NCBI GenBank assembly: GCA_002346645.1
Contig: DEAD01000012.1
Coordinates: forward strand, 53,430 to 117,429
Direction: 5' to 3'
Length of the DNA: 64,000 bases
Source: Dehalococcoidia bacterium UBA2991
GTDB taxonomy: Bacteria; Chloroflexota; Dehalococcoidia; Tepidiformales; Tepidiformaceae
Shown here: positions 1 to 9,001 of the stretch, one piece after another
Numbering within the stretch: the first letter of the stretch is position 1
How the letters are laid out: every line of letters starts with the position of its first letter
Translations under genes and position numbers: made by a program
Notes under the pieces: model-generated
What the model saw: the letters and a program-made list of their open reading frames with translations, nothing else
Databases searched by the model: none
What the model was told of the DNA's origin: nothing

Positions 1-251
1 AGCGCATGCCTATGGGTGATGCCTTACAGCTAACACCTTGTTCTGATTGCGGAGCTCAAGCGAAGAAGGTGATTGGGAATTTTGCTGTAGTGGGGCGTGC
101 CGAGGCTGGAATTGGTGATGGACCTGCGCCATGGGAAGATAGTGGAGAAGAAGATGGGGGTGGGGAAAGCGAAGTTGGTGGTGCAGACGACATAACTCAT
201 CACGGTCACAGCCATGGGCCAGGGGGACACTCACATCCCCATAGTCACTAA
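1..251 (+). CDS. FmdB-type zinc-ribbon protein, 5' end outside window
   Basis: The frame is open to the left edge of the window, so only the C-terminal part is seen. The visible part has a CSDCG cysteine pair followed by AKKVIGNFAVVGRA, which fits the second knuckle and following strand of FmdB/CxxC-CxxC regulatory-type small proteins. The first CxxC pair would lie upstream. The tail is acidic and glycine-rich and ends in a histidine-rich run (HHGHSHGPGG then HSHPHSH), a likely metal-binding tail not usual for this family. Function in this family is poorly defined. The next gene is convergent, 45 bases away. Family assignment is moderate because half the protein is missing. Confidence 0.6.
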   Translation, partial: RMPMGDALQLTPCSDCGAQAKKVIGNFAVVGRAEAGIGDGPAPWEDSGEEDGGGESEVGGADDITHHGHSHGPGGHSHPHSH

Positions 252-296
252 CGACCTTAAGCACGGGTAGGGCCCGTCCCCAGATATGGGTTTGTT

Positions 297-1406
297 TTAT
301 ATCTCCAGCATGGTCGCGACTTGTTCGCGGTGGAAGTCTGCGTCACCCCAGAAAAGCTCGGCGCGCTTCTGGCGGCGGAAATACAACTGGATGATGTAAT
401 CCTTCGTAAAGCCGATGCCCCCGTGAATTTGTTGACCGTGGGCGACTACCCGTCGGCTAGCCTCGCTGCACCAAGCCTTGGCCATGGAGGTGTCCATATG
501 TTGGGAAGGTTCATTCTCACTAGTGGCCCAGGCTGCTTTGTATGTGATGAAACGCATTCCGTCGACATCAGTAACCATATCGGCAGCTTTGTGTTGTATG
601 GCTTGAAAGGAGCCTATTGGTCGGCCGAACTGAACTCGCTCTTTGGCGTAGTTGACGGCGATCTCAAAATCCTTTTGGGCTAGGCCGACTAAGTAGGCAT
701 TTTCAAGATTTATGGCGATATTGCGAGCACGCAGGCTTGTTTCGTCGTCAGTGATCATCGTGTCGTCAGCACTAACGCGAACATCCTTGAGAACAACTTC
801 GGCCTGTTTGTCACTGGCAATAGTCTTGAGGAGGTTAACCTCAACACCACTCTGGTCTCGTGGAATAACGAAACTAGCGAGTGCGTCATCTGGGGTTTTG
901 GCGATGACATGCAGGTAGTCAGCGATGTGGGCATCGGGAACGAAGAGTTTTGTGCCATTGAGGACATAGTCGCCCCCGTCTGGGGTAGCCGTTAGGTTGA
1001 AGCCATCCCGATCCCAGCGACCGGTTTCTTCGGTTACTGCGTAGGTATGGATGGCGGTCCCACTAGCAATACCAGGCAAATATTTTGCCTTCTGGGCATC
1101 GCTTCCGACAATTGAGAGCCAGGCGGCACATGTCGCGTTGGGAATAAAGGGTCCTGGAACCAAGGCTCGGCCAAATTCTTCGACAAGAACGCATAGGTCC
1201 AGATATGAAAAACCAGAGCCACCATGTTCCTCTGGAACCATTAGCCCTTGCCAGCCAAGTTCGGCCATTTTCTTCCAGAGATCAGGGCTATAGCCAGCCT
1301 CATCTTCTTCCATGGCTCGCACGTGTTCTTCGGGGCATTCATTTTCGAGAAAGTCTCTTGCTGAATCTCGGATAAGGGTCTGCTCTTCGCTGAGGCTCAG
1401 ATCCAT
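297..1406 (-). CDS. acyl-CoA dehydrogenase, FadE-like
   Basis: A 369-residue flavoprotein of the acyl-CoA dehydrogenase family, expected to oxidise an acyl-CoA to the 2-enoyl-CoA and pass electrons to ETF. The N-terminal helical domain begins MDLSLSEEQTLIRDSARDFL, the middle beta domain has YAVTEETGRWD, and the C-terminal domain has VQFGRPIGSFQAIQHKAADM and HGGIGFTKDY. Where many family members have the catalytic glutamate in a Y/AEGT motif, this one reads FWGDADFHR, as in several actinobacterial FadE proteins that work in heteromeric pairs. The other dehydrogenase at 15.6 kb keeps the glutamate. A GAAGGA Shine-Dalgarno precedes the ATG. Substrate is unknown. Confidence 0.88.
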   Translation of the reverse strand: MDLSLSEEQTLIRDSARDFLENECPEEHVRAMEEDEAGYSPDLWKKMAELGWQGLMVPEEHGGSGFSYLDLCVLVEEFGRALVPGPFIPNATCAAWLSIVGSDAQKAKYLPGIASGTAIHTYAVTEETGRWDRDGFNLTATPDGGDYVLNGTKLFVPDAHIADYLHVIAKTPDDALASFVIPRDQSGVEVNLLKTIASDKQAEVVLKDVRVSADDTMITDDETSLRARNIAINLENAYLVGLAQKDFEIAVNYAKERVQFGRPIGSFQAIQHKAADMVTDVDGMRFITYKAAWATSENEPSQHMDTSMAKAWCSEASRRVVAHGQQIHGGIGFTKDYIIQLYFRRQKRAELFWGDADFHREQVATMLEI

Positions 1407-1462
1407 CTTTGTCCGTCCTTCATCAGGGTCGCTGAAGCGAGCACATAGAAATAAGTACCCCT

Positions 1463-1520
1463 ATGGGGGCAGCCGAGCGAGTCTAGCACGGGCTTGGGTG
1501 AGCGTCAGTGTAGCCCCCAT
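1463..1520. repeat. 8-bp inverted repeat in 271-base intergenic region
   Basis: ATGGGGGC at 1463-1470 is exactly complementary to GCCCCCAT at 1513-1520, with 42 bases between the arms. The interval lies between the end of the aminotransferase and the start of the acyl-CoA dehydrogenase, both on the minus strand. It could be a terminator for the former, a leader element for the latter, or an operator. No clear U-run follows either arm. I see no gene in 1407-1677. Confidence 0.3.
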
Positions 1521-1677
1521 GATTAGTTACAGAAGGTTGCTCACAAGAGGGTGTTGCAAAGAACTAATCTGTGGGGAGTCGGGCATCGGTAACCCGTCGC
1601 TTTCTGAAGGCGATATGTAGAAGGGCCTGAGAGTTGAATTCGTATATGAGGTGCAGGGAACAATGTCGGGGGGCGTG

Positions 1678-2859
1678 CTAGCGATTGCGCTGAACGAAGC
1701 GGCCGATACGCTCCAGTGCACGTTCGATCTCTTCGTAACCACTGGCGTAGCAGGCGCGCACGAACCCTTCACCGGACGAGCCAAAGGCGACTCCGGGCAC
1801 TACGGCCACTCGCTCCTCGGTGAGTAGCCGCTGGCTAAAGGTGGTGCTATCCATGCCTGTAGGACGAATATCAGGAAAGACGTAGAAAGCCCCTCGGGGG
1901 TTGAAAGCTGGGAGGCCGATGGCATGAAGCCCATCGACCATGAGACGGCGGCGGCGGTCATAGTCAGCTAGCATCTCCTGGACGAAGCTTTCTCCGTGTT
2001 GAATCGCAGCCAGGGCAGCGTACTGTGCGGCGGTTGGTGCTGACATCATGACGTATTGGTGAACTTTCATTGCCGCTTCAGCGAGGGGGCTCGGGGCAGC
2101 TAGCCAGCCGACTCGCCAACCTGTCATAGCGTAGGTCTTACTAAAGCCACCAATAAGGATTGTGCGTTCTCGCATGCCGTTGATAGAGGAGAAGCAGGTG
2201 TGCTGCCCTTCGTAAGTGAGCCGGGCGTATAGCTCATCACTGATGACTACAAGGTCGTTGGTATTAGCGACCTCGGCGATTCCTTCTAGATCGGAGTAGT
2301 CCATGGTGGCTCCGGTAGGGTTGGCAGGGAAGCCGAAAAGAAGAGCCTTGGTGCGGTCTGTTATGCGTTCGGAGACATCCTTTGCAATTAATCGAAAGTC
2401 GTTGTCGGCACTGGTGGGAACGGGACAAAAGCGACCTTTGGCCATTAGAACGGCAGGCTCGTAGGCGACATAGCTGGGATCAGGACAGAGAACCTCATCT
2501 CCATCGTCGAGGAGAGAGCGTAGGGCGATATCAAAGGCCTCGCTGGATCCACTGGTTATAACGATCTCGGTAGAGGGATCGTAGGAGACTCCATAAAGGT
2601 GCTGGAGTTCCGAGCTAATAGCTTCCCGTAATTCAAAGAGCCCGTAATTAGAGGTGTAGTGCGTTTCCCCATTTTCAATGCTTTCTATAGCTGCTTGCCG
2701 GATAGGTTGCGGAGTTACGTAATCTGGCTCACCGACTCCGAGGGAAATGACATCGTCTATGGTGGTTAGGATGTCAAAAAAATCCCGTATGCCACTAGCT
2801 GGTACGGAAGCCAGACTCCGGGAAACAAAACGGTTGGCACTAGGTGGGTTTTGCTCCAC
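1678..2859 (-). CDS. PLP-dependent class I/II aminotransferase
   Basis: A 393-residue fold-type I aminotransferase. Visible signatures are the N-terminal ISLGVGEPDYVTP, the GSSEAFDIALRSL cofactor loop, PANPTGATMDYSDL, the SDELYARLTYEG region and the Schiff-base lysine in GGFSKTYAMTGWRVGW. The C-terminal substrate arginine is probably in GFVRACYA. It resembles the aspartate/aromatic/PatA-like subgroup; the exact amino acid cannot be told. The start is GTG with AGGG about nine bases upstream. gatA ends 44 bases upstream on the same strand, so it may be cotranscribed with gatCA. Confidence 0.9.
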   Translation of the reverse strand: MEQNPPSANRFVSRSLASVPASGIRDFFDILTTIDDVISLGVGEPDYVTPQPIRQAAIESIENGETHYTSNYGLFELREAISSELQHLYGVSYDPSTEIVITSGSSEAFDIALRSLLDDGDEVLCPDPSYVAYEPAVLMAKGRFCPVPTSADNDFRLIAKDVSERITDRTKALLFGFPANPTGATMDYSDLEGIAEVANTNDLVVISDELYARLTYEGQHTCFSSINGMRERTILIGGFSKTYAMTGWRVGWLAAPSPLAEAAMKVHQYVMMSAPTAAQYAALAAIQHGESFVQEMLADYDRRRRLMVDGLHAIGLPAFNPRGAFYVFPDIRPTGMDSTTFSQRLLTEERVAVVPGVAFGSSGEGFVRACYASGYEEIERALERIGRFVQRNR

Positions 2860-2903
2860 AGCTATTTCCCTACGCCTCTTTTGGGGGACGGATATACAAA
2901 GGA

Positions 2904-4364
2904 TTACAGTGGGGCAAGGCGATTGGCCTGTCCGAAAGACTGTTCGAAAGCATGGCCTATCTGGAGGATCGTCCCCTCTCCTCCGACATCTCCAATAATT
3001 TGAAGGCCAACTGGCATTTCTTCACTCCTACCGCAGGGAAGGCTGAGGGCGGGAAGTCCTGCCACGGCACTGGGGAGTGTATAGACATCGTTTAAGTACA
3101 TGGCATAGGGATCATCGAGCTTTGCTCCGCAAGGGAAAGCAATACCAGGTGTGGTTGGAGTGACGAGTGCATCGTAGCGGGTGAAAGCTTCTTGAAACTC
3201 CTGTGTGATGAGGGTGCGTACCTTTTGCGCTTTTAGATAAAACTGATCGTAGTAGCCTGCACTTAAGGCATATACACCCAGCATGATGCGTCGCTTGACC
3301 TCGTCTCCGAAGCCCTGTTCACGAGTCTGCTCCATGTTCTCCCACATACCACTGCCACCACGTTCGCTAAGCCCGTACTTGACTCCGTCGTAACGGGCCA
3401 AATTAGAGCTCGCTTCACTGGGGGCTATGAGGTAGTAAACGGCTAGGGCATGTTCAGTCATAGGTAGGGAGAGTTCAGTGTCTATTTCGCAGCCCAGCGA
3501 TTCTAGGCGGGTTAATGCTTCTTCTATCCTGGCTCGCACACCTGACTCCATGCCCTCGACGAAATACTCTCGGGGTACACCGATCCTTTTACCTGCAATG
3601 TCGCGGCCGAGGTAGTGGCGCATATCAGGGCGGGGAGCTGGATCGCTAGTGGAATCTCGAGGGTCATGGCTGCTGATTCCGTCAAGGATCGTCGCAACGT
3701 CTTGTACGTCTCGACCGATGGGTCCTACTTGGTCGAGTGAGCTTCCAAAGGCGATTATGCCGAAGCGGCTAACGCGTCCGTATGTTGGATCGAGTCCTAC
3801 AACTCCACAGAGGGAAGCTGGCTGACGAATGCTTCCTCCGGTATCGCTGCCCAAGGCGGCTAAGCATTCACCTGCTGCGACCGCAGCAGCTGAGCCCCCC
3901 GAGCTACCTCCAGGAACTCGCTCGGTATCCCAAGGATTGTGTGTTGGCCCGAAGGCGGAATGCTCTGTGCTGGACCCCATAGCGAACTCGTCCATGTTTG
4001 CCTTGCCCACCAAGACGGCACCGGCGCGTTTTAGCTGCTCAAACACATGACTGTCATAAGGTGGAATGAAATCACCCAACATGCGGGACCCCGCAGTGGT
4101 GCGGATTCCCTTAGTGACAATGAGATCTTTGATCGCGAAGGGAATTCCAGTGAGGGGAGTGGCAGTTCCCGCTGCAAATCGTGCATCGGCCTCCATGGCC
4201 TGCTCCCGTGCAATGGTGTCTGTACGGGTGATGTAAGCGTTGACGCTAGATTCAACGGCATCGACGCGGCTAAGCACGGACTCCGTTAATTCGATCGCGG
4301 AGAATTCTTTTGCACGCAATCCCTCCTGGGCTGCATGCGCCGTGAGTTCCCAGAGTTCACTCAT
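2904..4364 (-). CDS. gatA: aspartyl/glutamyl-tRNA amidotransferase subunit A
   Basis: A 486-residue amidase-signature protein. It is the amidase subunit that frees ammonia from glutamine for conversion of Glu-tRNA(Gln) or Asp-tRNA(Asn). The Ser-cisSer-Lys triad is visible: lysine in FAIKDLIVTKG, and serines in GGSSGGSAAAVAAG and LGSDTGGSIRQPAS. The NMDEFAMGSSTE segment typical of GatA is present. The ATG overlaps the gatC stop by four bases (ATGA). gatB is not in the window, so the complex must be completed from elsewhere. Length and motifs are ordinary. Confidence 0.97.
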   Translation of the reverse strand: MSELWELTAHAAQEGLRAKEFSAIELTESVLSRVDAVESSVNAYITRTDTIAREQAMEADARFAAGTATPLTGIPFAIKDLIVTKGIRTTAGSRMLGDFIPPYDSHVFEQLKRAGAVLVGKANMDEFAMGSSTEHSAFGPTHNPWDTERVPGGSSGGSAAAVAAGECLAALGSDTGGSIRQPASLCGVVGLDPTYGRVSRFGIIAFGSSLDQVGPIGRDVQDVATILDGISSHDPRDSTSDPAPRPDMRHYLGRDIAGKRIGVPREYFVEGMESGVRARIEEALTRLESLGCEIDTELSLPMTEHALAVYYLIAPSEASSNLARYDGVKYGLSERGGSGMWENMEQTREQGFGDEVKRRIMLGVYALSAGYYDQFYLKAQKVRTLITQEFQEAFTRYDALVTPTTPGIAFPCGAKLDDPYAMYLNDVYTLPSAVAGLPALSLPCGRSEEMPVGLQIIGDVGGEGTILQIGHAFEQSFGQANRLAPL

Positions 4365-4648
4365 TCGAGTACCGCTCGGACGCGAATAAGCCCATCCTCT
4401 ACCTCAGGTGCGTTACTTAGTGCTTCTTCCCTTGTGAGGGAGGAAGCCACTGAGTCGGTACGCATGATGTTTTGAAGGGGAAGGGGGTGGGCCGTTGGTT
4501 CAACATCGGCTGTATCAACGGCCCCTAATGCCTCGAAGTGACCGAGAATGTCGGAAAGCTGACTAGTAAGACGGTCAATTTCTGCCGGTTGGAGCCCGAG
4601 CCGGGCAAGCCTACCGATGTGTAGTACCTGTTCACGAGAGATTTCCAT
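4361..4648 (-). CDS. gatC: aspartyl/glutamyl-tRNA amidotransferase subunit C
   Basis: A small GatC of about 95 residues beginning MEISREQVLHIGRLARLGL, the usual start of the family, with the LSDILGHFEAL helix, the linker VEPTAHPLPLQNIMRTD and the C-terminal EDGLIRVRAVLE. A longer reading from an upstream TTG adds 13 residues with no family match, so the ATG at 4648 is preferred. GatC clamps the A and B subunits. It is first in a gatC-gatA pair, divergent from the PBP gene across a 132-base spacer in which I could not recognise a strong promoter. Confidence 0.93.
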   Translation of the reverse strand: MEISREQVLHIGRLARLGLQPAEIDRLTSQLSDILGHFEALGAVDTADVEPTAHPLPLQNIMRTDSVASSLTREEALSNAPEVEDGLIRVRAVLE

Positions 4649-4780
4649 GTGGAAATCGTACACAGCGTCTCCCGCACGTGCCCGCAACGGGGGGCTTTGC
4701 TAGGCTCGACATGATGCGGCCTACCGCCCATCCAACGTGTTTGCCCCGATTCCGTTTCCCGTTTACCTGGGCTATCGGCC

Positions 4781-7700
4781 ATGTCTAGTCGGGTTGTAAT
4801 TCGTCGCAGGCTTCGCGCTCGTCGCGATAACAGTAAGCGTAACGGGTTGCCAGGTTGGGCAATTGCCCTACTTTTTATTGGTTTTATCGCCTCTGCCACT
4901 GTAGCTGCAGGGGCGGGAAGTGTCTTCGCGGTTTACCAGCATTATTCCAGCGACTATGTCCCTATCGAGGATTTACTAATCGAAAGACAGGTAGGAATAA
5001 CACGTATTTACGATCGCACAGGGCAAGTAGAGCTGGGCGTCCTGACGAATCCGAACCAGCAGCTACTGCATCCCGTGAAGCTGGAAGACATTTCGCAAAG
5101 CATGATCGATGCAACTGTTTCTACGGAAGACAATGATTTCTGGACTCACCCTGGGGTGAACTATCGGGGACTTGCAAGGGCAGCCTGGGAAAATTACATA
5201 GGGGGCAGTATCGGTAGTGGAACCGGTGGGTCTTCGATTACACAGCAGCTAATTAAGAACGTGTACATCTGTGGGAGCCTGACTGACCTCGATAACCCCT
5301 GCGTTGCGGAGCGCACCCTGGATCGAAAGCTACGAGAAATTGCTTACGCGATAGAACTGGAGCAGGACTATGGAAAGGAGCAGATTCTTACCTGGTACCT
5401 GAACCAAATTTCATATGCCGACCGCTATGTGGGAGTACAGGCTGCTGCTGAAGGTTATTTCCGAAAGGACGCAGCAGATCTCACTCTGGCAGAGGGAGCA
5501 ATGCTGGCTGGTATTCCTGCCTTTCCTACGCTATACCATCCTCGGCTCAACTGCCTACGAGGCCAAGACAACACCTGCATTCTAGATGTGCTCGGACGCA
5601 TGACGGTTGGGGGAGATGCAAAGGCGCGACAAGAGGCGGTGATAGACCTCATGATTGCGCACGGATGGCTAACCTATTCCGAGGGCCAGGACGCTAAGGC
5701 AGAGATACTTTTTGTGTATCCCGCTGCAACAACAGCTGCACAAGATGCCTCTGCTTTTATCGATAACCAGGTGGAACCACGACTAGTTCGCATGTGCGAG
5801 GCAGGGCTTTTACCTAAGTTGGAGAACGTGTCCGACTGCGTAACCAGTGTTCATAGCGCTGGCTGGACTGTTCGCACCACGCTGGACTGGAAGGCCACGC
5901 AGGATGCGCTTTCCCTAGCACGGGCAGCTATCGAGCGGGGCTTGGAGGCTGGGTGCGAGTGCCATAACGCGGCAGTCGTGACGATTGAACCCGAAACAGG
6001 CGAGATACTGGTTTATGCACCCAATCGAGATCCTTCAGATACCGCTGACCCTCGTGTGGCAGGCAACGTAGACCAGTTGGTAGAGATCAACCAGCCAGGC
6101 TCCGCCTTAAAGCCAGCGGTATATCTAGCCTGGTTCGAGTATGCGAACAAGGTACCGATGAGCATCCTTTGGGATACCAATCCAATGGAGCTAGAAGGAA
6201 CAGAGGTTGAGATAGTCAATCCTCGTCCGAAACCGCGGACAGAAGGGTTGATCACCGCGAGGGCGGCACTTGGTGGCTCCCAGAATGTACCTGCGTATCG
6301 GGCTGCTCAGGAAGCTGGAATTCAAAATGTGATCACCATGGCGAAGCTTCTGGGGATCACCACTATTCAACAGGAGTTTGATCCAACTTTCGTCTCCCAT
6401 TTAGACATCTATTACGGGGCCTCGATTGCGACGGGTGGAGCCAATATTCGTGCTGTTGATATGGCTTACATGAACGCAACAATTGCAAACATGGGTGTCA
6501 TGGTAGGCGTACCCCATCATGCAACTGCAGTGGCGCCAGACACACTGAATAACACGGCATTCGATGAAGGTGTGGATTATGAGAATGCCCTTCAGCAGAA
6601 GCTGGACTTCCAGCGGGGACATTTAAGGCTGCCAGGTACAAGGCCTCTTGATCCGGTAGTGGTTTTAGAAGTGCGCGATATCAACGGCCAAGTCATTTTC
6701 CAGCACGAAGGTCCTCAACGGATCCGGATGGTTGATGCAGGGAGCGTGTGGCTTCTCCATAGCGTCATGTCGGACTGCAAAGCGCGCTTCATTATCTGGG
6801 GTTGCGGGGCCAGCAATGAGGACACTCTGCTAGACACATTTGTGAATGGGGAGAAGCTTCCGACCGGGATAAAGACTGGAACCCAGCAGGGTCCATTGGA
6901 CTCGGAAGATACGTTGGAAACCTGGGTGAATGGATATTCACGACATGCTGCCACTGCGGTGTGGGTTGGGAACGCTACAAATGAGCTTGTAATAGATGGA
7001 CGCAGCGGGGGCTATGCCTCTGCCCGCACTACTCTATGGCTTTTCAAAAATTGGATGGGGGACTTCCATAGTTATTTGCTAGACAAGAGCCGAATAGAAG
7101 CAGTCCTGGATTTTGTCGAGCTTCAGCCTGAGAACGTGGAACTTACCGACTTCAATACTCCTACGACGGACCGTCAACTTGAAGGTGGATGCGATCAGGT
7201 TGTTCAAGCTTGGGTGCGAAAGGATGTCGAATACGATGAGATTTGTGAGCCAGCGATCATTGATACCCGCAATGGCCTGCTTGCCTCTAGTAAGACACCG
7301 CTCCGATTTCGGGAAGCCCAGCGTTTCGTGACACTTCCCGAATGGAAGCCCGACCTTGCTATCAAGTTAGTTGAAGATCCGCCCAAGGATCTTGAGGTGT
7401 TTATTCCCCTGATGCCAGAGGAGCCCAGTACTGGACTTAACGCGGTCGAAATCATCGTTCCGTTTCATAGTGCTGAGGTGGAACTGGGGGCCAATGTTTT
7501 TGGGACTGTAAATACGGCCCGTTTAACGGAATGGCTATTGGAGATTGGTCCAGGAGCTAACCCGACCGAAGGGGAATGGATTGAGTTGGCATCGGGCTGT
7601 GTCAATATGGAAAATGCCAACCTGGGCATAATCGAACTTGAAGATAGGAACTTTGCACCGCGTGTTTATACCCTTCGACTGACGGCCAAGCAGGGCCTAT

Positions 7701-7840
7701 TAGCACCCTTGAGAGCGACAGTCCTAGTGAACCTGTCTGAAGGTTCGGGGAACCGGGGAATCAATCGTGGTCTACCGCAGCAGCCAGACTTCAATTGCGA
7801 GGAGCCTCCTGAGCCATTGGAGCCAGGAGAAGAAGAGTAG
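4781..7840 (+). CDS. class A penicillin-binding protein (glycosyltransferase + transpeptidase)
   Basis: A 1019-residue membrane-anchored murein polymerase. A basic N-terminus is followed by one membrane helix at about 24-50. The GT51 domain has STEDNDFWTHPG (catalytic Glu116) and GGSSITQQLIKN. The transpeptidase has PGSALKP (Ser441, Lys444) and the KTGT motif in GIKTGTQQGP. The C-terminal 250 residues form an extra region with a beta-rich segment (EIIVPFHSAEVELG) and an acidic proline tail. It has 14 cysteines, all outside the membrane and mostly in close pairs, e.g. 164/174, 258/266, 339/353, 392/394, which suggests disulfides. It indicates a peptidoglycan wall, unlike wall-less Dehalococcoides. 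Confidence 0.93.
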   Translation: MSSRVVIRRRLRARRDNSKRNGLPGWAIALLFIGFIASATVAAGAGSVFAVYQHYSSDYVPIEDLLIERQVGITRIYDRTGQVELGVLTNPNQQLLHPVKLEDISQSMIDATVSTEDNDFWTHPGVNYRGLARAAWENYIGGSIGSGTGGSSITQQLIKNVYICGSLTDLDNPCVAERTLDRKLREIAYAIELEQDYGKEQILTWYLNQISYADRYVGVQAAAEGYFRKDAADLTLAEGAMLAGIPAFPTLYHPRLNCLRGQDNTCILDVLGRMTVGGDAKARQEAVIDLMIAHGWLTYSEGQDAKAEILFVYPAATTAAQDASAFIDNQVEPRLVRMCEAGLLPKLENVSDCVTSVHSAGWTVRTTLDWKATQDALSLARAAIERGLEAGCECHNAAVVTIEPETGEILVYAPNRDPSDTADPRVAGNVDQLVEINQPGSALKPAVYLAWFEYANKVPMSILWDTNPMELEGTEVEIVNPRPKPRTEGLITARAALGGSQNVPAYRAAQEAGIQNVITMAKLLGITTIQQEFDPTFVSHLDIYYGASIATGGANIRAVDMAYMNATIANMGVMVGVPHHATAVAPDTLNNTAFDEGVDYENALQQKLDFQRGHLRLPGTRPLDPVVVLEVRDINGQVIFQHEGPQRIRMVDAGSVWLLHSVMSDCKARFIIWGCGASNEDTLLDTFVNGEKLPTGIKTGTQQGPLDSEDTLETWVNGYSRHAATAVWVGNATNELVIDGRSGGYASARTTLWLFKNWMGDFHSYLLDKSRIEAVLDFVELQPENVELTDFNTPTTDRQLEGGCDQVVQAWVRKDVEYDEICEPAIIDTRNGLLASSKTPLRFREAQRFVTLPEWKPDLAIKLVEDPPKDLEVFIPLMPEEPSTGLNAVEIIVPFHSAEVELGANVFGTVNTARLTEWLLEIGPGANPTEGEWIELASGCVNMENANLGIIELEDRNFAPRVYTLRLTAKQGLLAPLRATVLVNLSEGSGNRGINRGLPQQPDFNCEEPPEPLEPGEEE

Positions 7841-7852
7841 ACGGACTTTCTA

Positions 7853-8773
7853 TTAGCGGAAGCGCGTTCCTAATTGCAATCCTATCTCGGTAGCCCATTC
7901 GCCGGCGTTAACCTTGCGAGCGTTTTGTGGCTGTACTCGCTTTACGTGGAGAACACCCCCGTTAAGCCGTAGGTCTATCCCGTCCTCTTGGATGCGAAGA
8001 ACGGCTCCAGGCATGCCTGCTTCGTTGGTTAGAGAAAGACTACAGTCGAAAATTCCGAGGCGTTCACCTCCACGCATCGTCGTCCAGGAACCGGGCTGTG
8101 GGTTACAACCACGGATGCGGTTATAGACCTGCTGAGCTGGTTCATACCATCGGATTCTTGCGTGATTTTCGTTGCAGGGGGGCTCATAGGTGGAAACAGA
8201 GTGGTCTTGTTCAATACGAGGTGCATCTTGAGCCTTTACGAGAGATACAGCTTCCGCCATCGCATCCACACCCATAGGAAAAAGTTTGTCGAAGTAAAGA
8301 GAGCCCAGGGTGTCTTCTGGTCCGATGTCGCACTGTTTTTGGAGGAGGATGGGGCCAGTATCCATGTCCTCGTCTGGCCAAAAGATACTGAGCCCAGTCT
8401 TGGTGCGGCCCAAAATAATTGGCCAGTTCATGGCTGAGGAACCACGGTGAAGGGGCAATAGGCTAGGGTGATATTGGATGGTGCCCTGTTTAGGAGTATT
8501 CAGTACTTGCGCGGGGAGCATCTCAGTGACAAAAGCCATCACTCCTAGTTCAGCATCAGCTGCCTGCCATTTAGTAAGGCCCTCCGCTCCTTTGAGCGCT
8601 GCAGTGTCGATAGGAGTTAAGCCCGCTTCGGCTGCTGCCTCCCAAAGGGGGTCTGGCCGTGCTCCATCCTGCGGCTCTGGAGCAGAAGCAGCGACGATTT
8701 CAATCCCATCCTCGAGGAGTCGCTTCAGGACTGCTTCACCAAAGGGAGCCTGACCGATTATTGAGACCCGCAT
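7853..8773 (-). CDS. formyltetrahydrofolate-dependent formyltransferase, Fmt-like
   Basis: About 306 residues in two domains. The N-terminal formyltransferase domain starts MRVSIIGQAPFGEAVL and has the catalytic/folate signature IQYHPSLLPLHRGSSAMNWP followed by TKTGLSIFWPDEDMDTGPILLQ. The C-terminal OB-like domain has YNRIRGCNPQPGSW. The sequence is closer in feel to the hydrolase half of 10-formyl-THF dehydrogenase than to housekeeping Fmt, so it may formylate Met-tRNA or act as a 10-formyl-THF hydrolase or transferase on another substrate. The ATG at 8773 is preferred over a TTG two codons earlier because of the GGGGGTGG just upstream. It ends 12 bases from the convergent PBP gene. Confidence 0.82.
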   Translation of the reverse strand: MRVSIIGQAPFGEAVLKRLLEDGIEIVAASAPEPQDGARPDPLWEAAAEAGLTPIDTAALKGAEGLTKWQAADAELGVMAFVTEMLPAQVLNTPKQGTIQYHPSLLPLHRGSSAMNWPIILGRTKTGLSIFWPDEDMDTGPILLQKQCDIGPEDTLGSLYFDKLFPMGVDAMAEAVSLVKAQDAPRIEQDHSVSTYEPPCNENHARIRWYEPAQQVYNRIRGCNPQPGSWTTMRGGERLGIFDCSLSLTNEAGMPGAVLRIQEDGIDLRLNGGVLHVKRVQPQNARKVNAGEWATEIGLQLGTRFR

Positions 8774-8804
8774 GTCCAAACCACCCCCTAAATCGATTGC
8801 GCTA

Positions 8805-8895
8805 ACACGAGCCTACACCAGAGGGGTAGGCGAGCGTGTAAGGAGCTTCTAGGTCTACACTCGGAATACGATGCTGAAGCGTCCATTGCTCCGAG
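8805..8895. other. two consecutive stem-loops in divergent intergenic region
   Basis: The 228-base gap between the formyltransferase (minus) and the acetyltransferase (plus) holds two strong hairpins. The first pairs ACACG 8805-8809 with CGTGT 8835-8839 and GCCTAC 8811-8816 with GTAGGC 8826-8831. The second pairs CTCGGA 8860-8865 with TCCGAG 8890-8895 and GATGC 8870-8874 with GCGTC 8879-8883 around a TGAA loop. Either strand could carry it as a leader RNA. I do not recognise a known riboswitch class. Confidence 0.4.
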
Positions 8896-9001
8896 GAATG
8901 TTGCTGGGCGGCGCTTAGGCCTCCCTCTTGTGTCAGGAAAACAACACCAGTAACCACCGAAGGTCGGCTATTCTTCCGCCCCGCTTATCTGGAGATTCCC
9001 A

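Noticed and set aside
1312..1784. Short open frames in the 1407-1677 gap
   Set aside because: They run into flanking genes in the wrong frame and show no recognisable motif or start site.
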